Shown here: positions 35,829-44,912 of the stretch, piece after piece | How positions within the stretch are numbered: the first letter of the stretch is position 1 | How the letters are laid out: each line of letters opens with the position of its first letter | Assembly: GCA_030447785.1 (NCBI GenBank) | Contig: JAUJOF010000012.1 | Location: forward strand, 1 to 55,057 | Length of the DNA stretch: 55,057 nucleotides | Reading direction: 5' to 3' | DNA from: Solirubrobacteraceae bacterium | GTDB lineage: Bacteria > Actinomycetota > Thermoleophilia > Solirubrobacterales > Solirubrobacteraceae | The notes under the pieces: generated by a model | Database searches by the model: none | What the model was told of the DNA's origin: nothing | What the model saw: only the letters and a program-made list of their open reading frames with translations | Program-made: the position numbers and the translations under genes

Positions 35829-37143
35829 CGAGCTCCTCGCTCTGGGCGTCTCCCACAAGACCGCGCCGGTGGCGCTGCGCGAGCGTCTGGCGCTGGTCGA
35901 CAGCCAGGCGGAAGCGCTCGTGCGCGAGCTGGTCAGCGAGGAGAGCATCCACGAGGCCGTGATCATCTCCACGTGCAACCGCACGGAGGCCTACCTCGTC
36001 GTGGGCGACGCGGTGCGCGCCGAGACCGCGCTGCTGGGCGGCTTGGCCGACCGGGCGGCGATGCGTCCCACCGAGCTGGCCTCGGTGGCCTACACGCCGC
36101 GCAACTGCGACGCCGCGCGCCAGCTCTTCCGCGTGACCGGTGGCCTGGAGTCGATGATCATCGGCGAGGCCGAGGTGCAGCGCCAGGTCAAGCGCGCCTA
36201 CGACCTCGCGCTGCGCGCCGGCACCACCGGTCCGCTGACCAACCGCCTGTTCACCGCCGCGCTGTCGGCTGGCAAGCGCGTGCGCTCGGAGACCGCGCTG
36301 GGCACCGGGGGCGCCAGCGTCTCCTCGGTGGCCGTGGATCTCGCCCGCGGCGTGATGGGCGAGCTGGCCGAGCGTGGCGTGGTGGTCATCGGAGCCGGCG
36401 AGACGGCCGAGCTGACCGCCCGCGCGCTGAGCCGCCAGGGCGTGCGAACAATCTTCGTGGCCAACCGCCACGCCGCGCGCGCGCGCTCGCTGGCCCAGCG
36501 CTTCGGCGGCAGCGTGCTGTCCCTGGATGGGCTGCCCCTCCAACTGGAGACCACCGACATCGTGGTCGCCTCCACGGCGTCCCCTCATCCCATCGTGGGT
36601 CACGAGGAGCTCGAGCTGGTCATGCAGGCTCGTGACGGGCGCCCGCTGGTGCTCATCGACATCGCGGTGCCGCGCGACATCGACCCCGAGTGCGGCGACC
36701 TGGACGGCGTGACCCTCTACGACATGGACGACCTGCAGGCCACCGTCGCGCGCACGCTGGAGGCCCGCACGGGCGAGCAGGCCAAGGCCGAGATGCTCAT
36801 CGAGGAGGAGATCCAGCGCTTCGCGCGCTGGCTGGGTCAGCTCGACGTGACCCCCACCCTGTCGGCGCTGCGCCGCCAGGGCGAGGAGGTCGTGGCCCAG
36901 GTGCTGGCCGAGAACGCCGGGCGCTTCGAGGGGGCGACCGAACGAGACCTCGAGCGCGTGAACGCCATCGCCCGCGCGGTCATGCGGCGACTGCTGCACG
37001 AGCCCACACTGCGCCTGAAGGCCTCGGGCGGCGAGCACGCGCGTCTGCAGCTGGTGCGCGAGCTGTTCGCTCTGGACGCGGAGACGGCGCCGGCGCCCGC
37101 GCAGGAGACCGCCGAGGTCCGCCCGCTGCGCCGTGCGCAGTGA
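35821..37143 (+). CDS. hemA: Glutamyl-tRNA reductase
   Basis: 440 residues. The catalytic Cys52 is in IISTCNRTEAY, the N-terminal GVSHKTAPVALRE is intact, the NADPH-binding VVVIGAGETAEL follows, and the C-terminal dimerisation helix is present. It reduces Glu-tRNA to glutamate-1-semialdehyde, the first committed step of C5 haem synthesis. It leads directly into hemC with a 4-bp overlap. Confidence 0.97.
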   Translation: MVSELLALGVSHKTAPVALRERLALVDSQAEALVRELVSEESIHEAVIISTCNRTEAYLVVGDAVRAETALLGGLADRAAMRPTELASVAYTPRNCDAARQLFRVTGGLESMIIGEAEVQRQVKRAYDLALRAGTTGPLTNRLFTAALSAGKRVRSETALGTGGASVSSVAVDLARGVMGELAERGVVVIGAGETAELTARALSRQGVRTIFVANRHAARARSLAQRFGGSVLSLDGLPLQLETTDIVVASTASPHPIVGHEELELVMQARDGRPLVLIDIAVPRDIDPECGDLDGVTLYDMDDLQATVARTLEARTGEQAKAEMLIEEEIQRFARWLGQLDVTPTLSALRRQGEEVVAQVLAENAGRFEGATERDLERVNAIARAVMRRLLHEPTLRLKASGGEHARLQLVRELFALDAETAPAPAQETAEVRPLRRAQ

Positions 37144-37985
37144 GGCTTGGCACCCGCGGTAGCGCGCTCGCGCTGGCCCAGGCCGAGATGGTGGCCCACG
37201 CCCTCGGCGGTGCGCAGGTGGTGCCCATCACCACCTCGGGCGATCGCGATCGACACGGCCCACCCACCCAGGACAAGGAGAGGTGGGTCAAGGAACTGGA
37301 GCTCGCGCTGCTGGCGGGCGAGGTGGATCTCGCCGTGCACAGCGCCAAGGACGTCCCCAGCCAGCTGCCCGAAGGGCTCGAGCTGGTGGGCGCGCCGCCA
37401 CGCGCCGACCCCTATGACGCGCTCGTGGGCGCGCCGTCGCTGGGCGCGCTGGCCGAGGGCGCGCGCGTGGGCACCGCCAGCCGGCGCCGCGCCGCCCAAC
37501 TGCGCGCGCTGCGCGAGGACCTCGAGGTGGTCGAGCTGCGCGGCAACGTCGACACGCGCCTGCGCCGGCTGGCCGACGGCGAGGTGGACGCCGCCGTGCT
37601 CGCCACGGCGGGCCTGGCGCGCCTGGGCCGCGCGGAGGCGATCGGTGCGGTGCTCGACGAGCTGGTGCCCGCCCCCGGGCAGGGCGTGGTCGTGCTCGAG
37701 GCACGCACCGCCGACGGCGCGGCGCGCGACGCGGCGCAGAGAATCACGGACGCCGCGACGTGGTCGGCGCTGAGCGCCGAGCGGGCGCTCGTGCGGGCGC
37801 TGGACGCGAGCTGCCACACGCCCTTGGGCGCCCATGCCAGCGACGGCATCGTGCGCTCCTTCGTCGGGCTGCCCGACGGCTCGGCGTGGCTGCGCGACGA
37901 GGCACCCGCCGAGCAGGCCGCACAGCGCCTGCTGGCCGCAGGCGCGGCCGACCTGCTCCGCCAAGCCGAGCTGATGGGCGCGTGA
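37140..37985 (+). CDS. hemC: Hydroxymethylbilane synthase
   Basis: 281 residues from GTG 37140, slightly shorter than the usual 310. LGTRGSALALAQAE, HSAKDVPSQLPEGL (catalytic Asp), TASRRRAAQLRALR and GNVDTRLRRL are present. The dipyrromethane cofactor Cys225 is in LDASCHTPLGAH. Product is hydroxymethylbilane, used by the next gene. GTGA overlaps on both sides. Confidence 0.96.
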   Translation: MRLGTRGSALALAQAEMVAHALGGAQVVPITTSGDRDRHGPPTQDKERWVKELELALLAGEVDLAVHSAKDVPSQLPEGLELVGAPPRADPYDALVGAPSLGALAEGARVGTASRRRAAQLRALREDLEVVELRGNVDTRLRRLADGEVDAAVLATAGLARLGRAEAIGAVLDELVPAPGQGVVVLEARTADGAARDAAQRITDAATWSALSAERALVRALDASCHTPLGAHASDGIVRSFVGLPDGSAWLRDEAPAEQAAQRLLAAGAADLLRQAELMGA

Positions 37986-39460
37986 GCCCGCCCGCCACCG
38001 TCTTCCTCGTCGGAGCGGGGCCCGGCGACCCGGGGCTGCTCACCCTGCGCGCCAGCGAGCTGCTGGGCACCGCCGACGTGATCCTCCACGACAAGCTCAT
38101 CCCCGAGGGGATCCTCGAGGACGTGCGGGGCGAGCTGGTCGACGTGGGCAAGATCGGCGGCGGCGCACAGGTGCCCCAGGAGGAGACCCACCGCCTCCTG
38201 GTCGAGCACGCACGGGCCGGGCGCACGGTGGTGCGCCTCAAGGGCGGCGATCCCTTCGTGTTCGGCCGCGGGGGCGAGGAGGCCCAGGTCTGCGCCCAGC
38301 ACGGGATCCCCTTCCAGGTCGTGCCCGGCATCACCGCGGGAGTGGCCGCCCCGGCCTACGCGGGCATCCCGGTCACCCAGCGCGAATCGGCCAGTGCGGT
38401 GGCCTTCGTGACCGGCCATACCCATGCGGGCACAGGCGAGGACCCGCCCAAGTCGGAGGCCCAGCTCGAGTGGCCCGCGCTGGCCGCCTTTCCCGGGACC
38501 CTGGTCTTCTACATGGGCGTGCGCAGCCTGCCGCGCATCGCCGAACGCCTGACCGCCGGCGGGCGCCCGCCGAGCGAGCCGGTGGCGGTGATCCAGCGCG
38601 GCACGTTCCCCGACCAGCGCGTCGTCAGAGCCACGCTGGCCGACGTGGCCGAGCGGGCGGCGGGCATCGGCGCGCCGGCGATCATCGTGGTCGGGCCGGT
38701 AGCGGCGCTGCACGACGAGCTGGCCTGGGTCGCACGCGGGCCGCTGGCCGGCACGTCGATCGTGGTCACGCGCGCCCGCGCGCAGGCCTCTGCGCTCGCA
38801 CGCCGGCTGCGTGGGCTCGGCGCCGCCGTGGTGGAGGCGCCGGCGATCCGCATCGAGCCCCTGGCGGCCGAGCTGCCCGACCCGTCGGGCTACGACCTGC
38901 TCGTCCTCACCAGCCCCAACGGCGTGGCGCGGCTGCTCGAGCTCGTGCGCGACGCCCGGACGCTGGCCGGGCCGCGCATCGCCGCCATCGGCCCGGGCAC
39001 CGCGCGCGCCCTGCGCGAGCGCGGGATAGCGGCCGACCTCGTGCCCGACCGCGCCGTGGGTGAGGGCTTGGTGGACGCGCTGCGCGACGTCCCCGTACGC
39101 CGCGCACTGATCGCCCGCGCGCAGGACGCACGCGACGTCGTGGTCGACGCGCTGCGCGAGCGCGGCGCCCAGGTCGACGTCGTCTCGCTGTACCGCACCG
39201 TCCCTGAGCCGCTGCCCGACGACGCCCGCGCCGCCGCCCTGGCGGCGGACTGGGCCACCTTCACCTCGGCCTCGTCGGTGCGCTCCTTCCTCGACGCCGC
39301 CGGCGGCGCGCCCGCGCTGCGCGACGGCCCGCGGCTGGCCTCCATCGGGCCGGTCACGAGCACGGTGCTGCGCCAGGCTGGTCTGGAGCCCGACCTCGAA
39401 GCCGACGAACACACGCCTTCGGGCCTCGTGGCCGCGCTGGTCGACCACGCGCGGACCTAG
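37982..39460 (+). CDS. cobA-hemD: Fused uroporphyrinogen-III methyltransferase/synthase
   Basis: 492 residues from GTG 37982. About residues 1-255 are the SAM-dependent methyltransferase (FLVGAGPGDPGLLTLRA, VRLKGGDPFVFGRGGEE, VPGITAGVAAPAYAGIPVT). About 260-492 are uroporphyrinogen-III synthase (IVVTRARAQASAL, LLVLTSPNGV, TFTSASSVRSF, ASIGPVTSTVLRQAG). The fusion closes hydroxymethylbilane and methylates it to precorrin-2, linking haem to siroheme/cobalamin branches. It fits with the precorrin-2 dehydrogenase at 29.4 kb. Confidence 0.96.
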   Translation: MSPPATVFLVGAGPGDPGLLTLRASELLGTADVILHDKLIPEGILEDVRGELVDVGKIGGGAQVPQEETHRLLVEHARAGRTVVRLKGGDPFVFGRGGEEAQVCAQHGIPFQVVPGITAGVAAPAYAGIPVTQRESASAVAFVTGHTHAGTGEDPPKSEAQLEWPALAAFPGTLVFYMGVRSLPRIAERLTAGGRPPSEPVAVIQRGTFPDQRVVRATLADVAERAAGIGAPAIIVVGPVAALHDELAWVARGPLAGTSIVVTRARAQASALARRLRGLGAAVVEAPAIRIEPLAAELPDPSGYDLLVLTSPNGVARLLELVRDARTLAGPRIAAIGPGTARALRERGIAADLVPDRAVGEGLVDALRDVPVRRALIARAQDARDVVVDALRERGAQVDVVSLYRTVPEPLPDDARAAALAADWATFTSASSVRSFLDAAGGAPALRDGPRLASIGPVTSTVLRQAGLEPDLEADEHTPSGLVAALVDHART

Positions 39461-39528
39461 CGCGACGCCCGCTCGCGCGCGCCGCCGGGACGACGCCTTC
39501 AGGCCGCGGCCTGGAGGCGGCCGGTCCC

Positions 39529-39696
39529 TCAGCTTGCGAAGGGCGGCTCGCCCTCGTCGGGCACGCCGGGCATCGCGCTCTCGCCGCGCGCCGGCTCGCC
39601 CTCTCCCTCGGGGTCGGCCTCGGACACGCCGAGCGGCTCGTCCTCGGGGCCCTCGTCGTCGGGCAGGCCACTGGGCGCCGTCTCGTCGCTGTGCAT
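39529..39696 (-). CDS. Tiny acidic protein, 55 residues
   Basis: An ATG at 39696 opens a 55-residue reading frame, MHSDETAPSGLPDDEG and onward, rich in Asp, Glu, Gly and Pro, ending at 39529. Third codon positions are nearly all G or C, as in neighbours, and it fills the gap between divergent genes. It starts 46 bp from the DUF62 start on the other strand. No fold or function recognised; likely disordered. A low-complexity non-coding run is the alternative. Confidence 0.5.
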   Translation of the reverse strand: MHSDETAPSGLPDDEGPEDEPLGVSEADPEGEGEPARGESAMPGVPDEGEPPFAS

Positions 39697-39741
39697 CGCC
39701 CCGGCCTACCCGGTCCCTGCGCGAATAGACTCGCCCGCGGG

Positions 39742-40551
39742 ATGCCGAGCGTCAGCTTCCTGAGCGACTACGGGCTCGGCGACGACTTCGTCGGCGTGTG
39801 CCACGGGATCATCCTGGGCATCTGCCCCGAGGCGCGGATCGTGGACGTCTCCCACGGGGTCGCCCGCCACGACGTCCGCGCCGGAGCGCTCATCCTGCGC
39901 CGCGCACTGCCCTACCTGCCGCCCGGCGTGCATCTCGCGGTCGTGGACCCCGAGGTGGGCGGGGAGCGCCGCGCGGTGGCGGTGCGCGTGGCCGAGGACG
40001 AGCGCATCCTCGTGGGTCCCGACAACGGGCTGCTGTCGCTGGCCGCCGCGCGCTTCGGCGGGGTCGTGGAGGCCGTGGACATCGGGCGCTCGACCCATCG
40101 CCTCGAGCCGGTGTCGGCCACCTTCCACGGGCGCGACCTGTTCGCGCCCGTGGCGGCGCACCTGGCCGCCGGCGCGCCGCTGGCCGGCGCGGGCGACCCC
40201 CTCGGCCCCGAGGAACTCGTGCGCCTGGACATGCCCATGGCCCGCCTGGAGGAGAACGCCGTGGTCGTCCATGTCATCGGCACCGACCGCTTCGGCAACG
40301 TGATGCTCGACGTGGAGCACGAGGAGGTCACCGGCTTGGGGCTGCGCCTGGGCCGGCGCGTCAGCGTGGAGGTTCGCGGGCAGATCCTGGAGGCCACCTA
40401 CGCGAGCACCTTCGTCGATGTGGCCGAGGGCGAGATGGTGCTCTACGAGGACGCCTATCGCACCCTCTCGCTGGCCGTCAACCGCGGCTCGGCCGCGGTC
40501 GCGCTGGGCGTGGGGCTGGACGCCGAGCTGCGCGTGCGCGAGCTCTCATGA
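39742..40551 (+). CDS. SAM hydroxide adenosyltransferase (DUF62)
   Basis: 269 residues from ATG 39742. The N-terminal SFLSDYGLGDDFVGVCHG, IVDVSHGVARHDV, VDPEVGG, and the C-terminal barrel with GTDRFGNVML are the DUF62 hallmarks. The family hydrolyses SAM to adenosine and methionine by nucleophilic attack of water; relatives halogenate. The stop overlaps birA by 4 bp, so they are coupled. The physiological purpose is unclear. Confidence 0.93.
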   Translation: MPSVSFLSDYGLGDDFVGVCHGIILGICPEARIVDVSHGVARHDVRAGALILRRALPYLPPGVHLAVVDPEVGGERRAVAVRVAEDERILVGPDNGLLSLAAARFGGVVEAVDIGRSTHRLEPVSATFHGRDLFAPVAAHLAAGAPLAGAGDPLGPEELVRLDMPMARLEENAVVVHVIGTDRFGNVMLDVEHEEVTGLGLRLGRRVSVEVRGQILEATYASTFVDVAEGEMVLYEDAYRTLSLAVNRGSAAVALGVGLDAELRVRELS

Positions 40552-41243
40552 CCACGAGCGGGGCGCTCGGGCGTCCGCGTCTGCACCTGCGTACGACGGC
40601 CTCGACCAACGACCGCGCGCGCGCGCTGGCCCGTGCCGGCGCGCCGCACGGCACGCTGGTCACCGCGGCGGCGCAGACCGCGGGACGCGGGCGCCAGGGC
40701 CGCACCTGGAGCGCACCGGCGAACCGCGCGCTGCTGTGCTCGGTGCTCATCCGCGATCCGCCCGCTTTGCTTCCCCTCATCGCCGCGGTGGCCACCGCCG
40801 ACGCGATCGGCGAGGAGGCGGTCATCAAGTGGCCCAACGACGTCCTGGTCGATGAGCGCAAGGTCGCGGGCATCCTCGTCGAGGGCCGCCCGCAGGAGGC
40901 CTGGGCCGTCTGCGGGATCGGGGTCAACGTGGCCGTCCGCCCCGAGGACCTCCCGCCCGCGATGCGCGATCGGGCGGGCACGCTCGCGCGACCGCCGGCC
41001 GACGTGGAAGCGGTGCTCACCCGCCTTCTGAGCGCCCTCGAGCACCGACTCGGCCAGGACGTGACCAAGACGCGAGAGGCGTGGTGCGCACGCGACACGC
41101 TGCGCGGCCGCGAGGTCGGCTGGGCCGTGGGCCGGGGCGTAGCCCAGGGCATCGACGCCGGGGGACGCCTGATGGTCGAGCGCTCCGACGGCCGGCGCGA
41201 GGTCCTCGACGCCGGCGAGGTGCACCTTCAACGCGGCGCCTAG
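40548..41243 (+). CDS. birA: Biotin-[acetyl-CoA carboxylase] ligase
   Basis: 231 residues from ATG 40548. The biotinyl-AMP loop is AGRGRQGRTWSAP, followed by KWPNDVLVDERKVAGIL, GIGVNVAV, and a short C-terminal SH3-like domain (DAGGRLMVERSDGRREVLDAG). There is no N-terminal winged helix, so this is the monofunctional class without repressor activity. The stop codon is convergent with and shares CTAG with the helicase stop. Confidence 0.95.
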   Translation: MTTSGALGRPRLHLRTTASTNDRARALARAGAPHGTLVTAAAQTAGRGRQGRTWSAPANRALLCSVLIRDPPALLPLIAAVATADAIGEEAVIKWPNDVLVDERKVAGILVEGRPQEAWAVCGIGVNVAVRPEDLPPAMRDRAGTLARPPADVEAVLTRLLSALEHRLGQDVTKTREAWCARDTLRGREVGWAVGRGVAQGIDAGGRLMVERSDGRREVLDAGEVHLQRGA

Positions 41244-43678
41244 GCTGCCTGCTGCTCGGGCTGCTGGGGCGGCTTCTTCTTGCGCCGCCGCCCGCCGCGG
41301 CTCTTGCGTCCCTTGGGGAAGTTCTTGAGCAGGTCGCGCGACAGGGCACCGGGCTTGCGCGCCAGGCGCATGCGCGCACCGTCGACCACCTGGTTGGCCT
41401 CGGGCGTGTGCACCCGTACCGCGGCCAGCAGGGCGGCCTGCAGGCGGCGGTCGTGCTTTCGCGAGGCCTGCACCAAACGCCGCGCGTTGCGCGCGTGGGC
41501 GGCGCCCGCGGAGTTGACCACCAGGCCCAGCAGGCGCTTGGTCTCCGGCCAGCGCTGCGCGGCGTACTCCTCGTGCAGCTCCTCGGTCATGTCGGCCAGA
41601 TCCCAGATCCAGCGCCCGGCCTGGTCGCGGCGGCCGATGCGGTTCTCGGCGAGCGCCTGGAGCATCACCCGCGCGCCCTCGCGCTTCTCGTCGCGCGGCC
41701 ACGAGCCCATCTCCAGCAGCGCGTCGGCGAAGGCCTCGGGGTCCTTGACCTGTGCGATGTCGCCCAGCGCGCGCAGCCGCAACTGCGCGTTGCGGTTGCG
41801 CTTGACCGCGTTGACCAGGAAGGTGCGCCGCAGCACGCCCTCCTTGTCGAAGTGCAGCATCGCCCGGGCGCGCCGCCACGAGCTGGGGGCCACGCGCGCG
41901 CCGGCCAGCGCGGCCCACTGCAGCTGCTCGCCGTAGGGCAGGTGCTCCACGGCGATCCGCCACAGCTCGCGCTCGAAGACCTCGATGCGCCGGTCCTCGT
42001 CGGCGGTGACGGGCACCACGCGACGCTCCACGCGCACGCGCCGGCCGCGTCCGCGACGCACCGGGCCCACCACGATGGCCCCGCCGCGGTAGACGTCGCG
42101 GTCCAGCAGCGAGTGCAGGGTGATGACCGGGTCGTCGTTCTTGGTCTCGGCGGCCACGAAGTCGACCACGATCCCGGCCTCCTTTCCCGGCTGGCGACGC
42201 GTGACGCGCCCGACGCGCTGCTGGTAGATGCGCTTGGAGGCGGTCGGGGCCAGGTGCATGCACATCGTGGCCCGGGGCGAGTTCCAGCCCTCGGCGAGCA
42301 GCTGGGCGTTGACCAGCACGTCGATCTCGCCGCGCTCGTACCGGGCCAGCACGTCGGCCAGCTCGCGCTTGGGCGTCTCGCCGGAGACGGCCTGCGCCTT
42401 CATGCCCAGATCGCGGAAGGCCTCCGCGACGTTGTAGGCGTGGCGCACCCCGGCCGCGTAGACCACGCCGGGCACGCCGTTGAAGCGCGTCTGGTACAGG
42501 TCGGCGATGGCCAGGTTGAAGGGCTGCTGGTCCAGCAGCTCAGCCAGCATCTCCTGGTCGAACTCGGTGTCCACCTCGCCGCGGCGCAGGGGCACCTTGG
42601 CGATCGTCTTCACCCCGGGGCCGGGTGGAATGCGCACGCAGCGCAGCGGCGCGATGACCCCGCGCCGGGCGGCCTGGGCGAGGTCGAAGCGCGAGGTCTG
42701 GGTGGGGAAGAGGTCGGTGACGTGGCGGGCGATGAGCGCACCCGTGGCGGTCATGCCGATGAAGATGGGCCCGGTCCACTCCCGGATGGCCGCGCTGGTC
42801 TTCTCGCCCAGCGCGGTGTGGGCCTCGTCGCAGATGACGATGGTGTAGGCCGAGGAGACCGCGCCGGCGTTGCGCACGAACCACTGGTAGGTCTCGACCG
42901 TGACCGGGGCCGGCCCGCCGCGCGCGATGGGGTCCTGCCCGGCGCTCAGCGGCGGGCTGATGCGATCCTTGTAGCCACGGTCGCGCAACTCGCCCTCGAA
43001 CTGGTCGACCAGGTTGCGCCGGTGGGTGAGGATGAGCACGCCGCCCGTGCGTGTGGCCTCCACGAAGCCCAGCGCGGCGACCGACTTGCCCGCGCCCGTG
43101 GCGTGCTCGAACCAGAAGCGCTTGGCCGCGTTGGGATCGTCGAGCTGCTCGTCGAGCTGCCCGTCCCCTTGGGCCGTCGGTTCCTCGTCCTCCTCGGTGC
43201 TCTGGTCGTCGGCCTCGAGGCTCTCGCCGGTGTCCTCGAGGTCGTCGTCCTCGTCCTCCTCGAGGTCGTCGAGATCCTCCTCGACGGCGAGCACCGGCTC
43301 GGCGACGGGCCGGCCGTCGGCGGCGCCCATGGCCGCGGCCATCAGGGCCGTGAGGGTCCCTGAAAGCGCGTCGACCTGGTGGGGGTTGAGGTCGGTGCCG
43401 TCGGCCAGGACCGGCTGGTCCTCGCTGAGCACCCGCTCCAGGCCGAGCATGAGCGAATAGGCGCGCCGCCAGCCGGTGGAGGGGTACCGGGCGCCCTCGT
43501 CCAGCTCGGCCAGGGCGGCGTCCATGGCTCGGCGGCGGGCGCCGCCGGGGGCCAGCGCGTCGGCGATCTCCTCGCCCTCGTGCACGAAGCGCTCGAGCGT
43601 GAAGTGCTCCGCCCGCGCGATGTCGTCGGCGGTGGGAAGGTGTGCGGCCGGGACGGCCACCTGCGTGGGCTCAGCCAA
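41240..43678 (-). CDS. SF2 DEAH-box helicase with acidic insertion
   Basis: 812 residues if TTG 43678 is used (MAEPTQVAVPAAHLP). Motif order: a Q-like LNPHQVDAL near 98, an acidic insertion at 129-181 (almost all Asp and Glu), Walker A EHATGAGKS (191-199), DEAH (284-287), TAT (310-312), then helicase C domain with LAEGWNSPRATMCMHL and QQRVGRVTRR. The C-terminus is Lys-rich (KSRGGRRRKKK). The upstream frame to 43972 lacks coding character. A different start, ATG 43700, would need a one-base change in CTTGG. Likely a DNA translocase of the type III restriction/UvrB group. Confidence 0.85.
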   Translation of the reverse strand: MAEPTQVAVPAAHLPTADDIARAEHFTLERFVHEGEEIADALAPGGARRRAMDAALAELDEGARYPSTGWRRAYSLMLGLERVLSEDQPVLADGTDLNPHQVDALSGTLTALMAAAMGAADGRPVAEPVLAVEEDLDDLEEDEDDDLEDTGESLEADDQSTEEDEEPTAQGDGQLDEQLDDPNAAKRFWFEHATGAGKSVAALGFVEATRTGGVLILTHRRNLVDQFEGELRDRGYKDRISPPLSAGQDPIARGGPAPVTVETYQWFVRNAGAVSSAYTIVICDEAHTALGEKTSAAIREWTGPIFIGMTATGALIARHVTDLFPTQTSRFDLAQAARRGVIAPLRCVRIPPGPGVKTIAKVPLRRGEVDTEFDQEMLAELLDQQPFNLAIADLYQTRFNGVPGVVYAAGVRHAYNVAEAFRDLGMKAQAVSGETPKRELADVLARYERGEIDVLVNAQLLAEGWNSPRATMCMHLAPTASKRIYQQRVGRVTRRQPGKEAGIVVDFVAAETKNDDPVITLHSLLDRDVYRGGAIVVGPVRRGRGRRVRVERRVVPVTADEDRRIEVFERELWRIAVEHLPYGEQLQWAALAGARVAPSSWRRARAMLHFDKEGVLRRTFLVNAVKRNRNAQLRLRALGDIAQVKDPEAFADALLEMGSWPRDEKREGARVMLQALAENRIGRRDQAGRWIWDLADMTEELHEEYAAQRWPETKRLLGLVVNSAGAAHARNARRLVQASRKHDRRLQAALLAAVRVHTPEANQVVDGARMRLARKPGALSRDLLKNFPKGRKSRGGRRRKKKPPQQPEQQAA

Positions 43679-43863
43679 GGACGAGGTCCAGGTCGGACAT
43701 GGTGGGTCGGCCCAAAGACGTCGAGGGCCACCCGGGGGTCGGCGGGATGAGATGGTGCCCGCCAGGAGGAGCGCCGCCGGGGCCTCCCTGTTTCGGTCCG
43801 GTGACGCGACCCGCAGCATATCGCACCGCCACCGCCAACCTCGTCTCTGCGATCCTGCGGGCG

Positions 43864-44475
43864 ATGAAGGCGCTGACCCTCCTGCTGGCCGTGGCCCTGG
43901 TCGGAGCGGTCGTGGCCGTGGGATTGGCCCAGCGCCCCGACGTGCCTGACGTCGGGGCCGCCGTGGCGGCACCCGAGCCCCGGCGCGTCGGGCTGGCGCA
44001 GCAGCGCGCCGCGGTAGCAGGGGCGCCCGAGCCGCTGGCTTCGCTGTACGCGCGCGGGGGCGGCCTGGTGGACGCCACCGTGGACGACGTCGAGGCCCGG
44101 CTGCGGGAGCTGCGCGGAACGCCCGTGGTGGTCAACAAGTGGGCCTCGTGGTGCGGACCGTGCCGGACCGAGGCGCCCTTCTTCCAGCAGGCGGTGGCGC
44201 GCTACGGCGACCGGGTCGCCTTTCTGGGCGTGAACTCCGGCGACGATCGCGACAGCGCACGCGCCTTCCTGGCCGAGCTGCCGGTCGCCTACCCCTCCTT
44301 CTTCGACCCCGACGAGGAGATCGCCGAGGCGGTGGGCGCGGCGCGCGGGTACCCGATCACGGTCTTCCTGACCGCACAGGGCGAGCGCTTCGTCCACCAG
44401 GGCGCCTACGCCACACCCCAGCGCCTGGCCGAGGACATCGAGCGCTACGCGCTGGGCACCCGTCCCGGCGCCTGA
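43864..44475 (+). CDS. Membrane-anchored TlpA/ResA-like thiol redoxin
   Basis: 203 residues from ATG 43864. A single N-terminal TM segment (ALTLLLAVALVGAVVAVGLA) is followed by a linker and a thioredoxin fold with WCGPC (Cys97, Cys100) and a cis-Pro in YPITVFLT. It should face outside and reduce disulfides, for example apocytochrome c, in line with the ccm genes 8 kb upstream. Convergent or divergent neighbours do not prove this. The GNAT gene follows closely, 8 bp after. Confidence 0.9.
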   Translation: MKALTLLLAVALVGAVVAVGLAQRPDVPDVGAAVAAPEPRRVGLAQQRAAVAGAPEPLASLYARGGGLVDATVDDVEARLRELRGTPVVVNKWASWCGPCRTEAPFFQQAVARYGDRVAFLGVNSGDDRDSARAFLAELPVAYPSFFDPDEEIAEAVGAARGYPITVFLTAQGERFVHQGAYATPQRLAEDIERYALGTRPGA

Positions 44476-44483
44476 CGCGCGTC

Positions 44484-44912
44484 GTGGAGGTGCGCGCGGC
44501 ACGCGACGAGGCCGAGCTGCGGGCGGCCCTGAGACTGCGTCACGCGGCGTTCGTCGACGAGCAGGGCGTCGACCCGGCGCAGGAGTGGGATGGGCGCGAC
44601 GACGAGGCCACCCATCTCGTGGCCATCGACGGCGCGGGGACGGTCGTGGGCACCTGCCGGCTGCTGGCCGGGGGGACGGTGGCCAAGCTGGGGCGCCTGG
44701 CGGTGACCGTCCCGGCGCGGCGGCAGGGCCTGGGCACCGCGCTGCTGCGCGCCGGGGAGGCGTGGGCGCGCGAGGCAGGATGTGCGCGCATCGTGCTGCA
44801 CGCGCAGACCTATGCGCGTGCCCTGTACGCCGCGGCCGGGTACGAGGCCGTGGGCGAGACGTTCATGGAGGCCGAGATCGAGCACGTGCGTATGGAGCGA
44901 GACCTTGCCTGA
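44484..44912 (+). CDS. GNAT-family N-acetyltransferase
   Basis: 142 residues from GTG 44484. The acetyl-CoA motif A is VPARRQGLGTALLRAGEAWA, with GRLAVTVPA before it and ALYAAAGYEAVGE as the C-terminal β-α element. The N-terminus (LRLRHAAFVDEQGVDP) matches the ElaA/YjcF-like subgroup. Its substrate is unknown. It overlaps the next gene's proposed TTG start by 8 bp. Confidence 0.9.
   Translation: MEVRAARDEAELRAALRLRHAAFVDEQGVDPAQEWDGRDDEATHLVAIDGAGTVVGTCRLLAGGTVAKLGRLAVTVPARRQGLGTALLRAGEAWAREAGCARIVLHAQTYARALYAAAGYEAVGETFMEAEIEHVRMERDLA

Noticed and set aside
43679..43972. 98-residue N-terminal extension of the helicase
   Set aside because: It is rich in Pro, Arg and Trp without a start signal and lies in the promoter gap to the redoxin.
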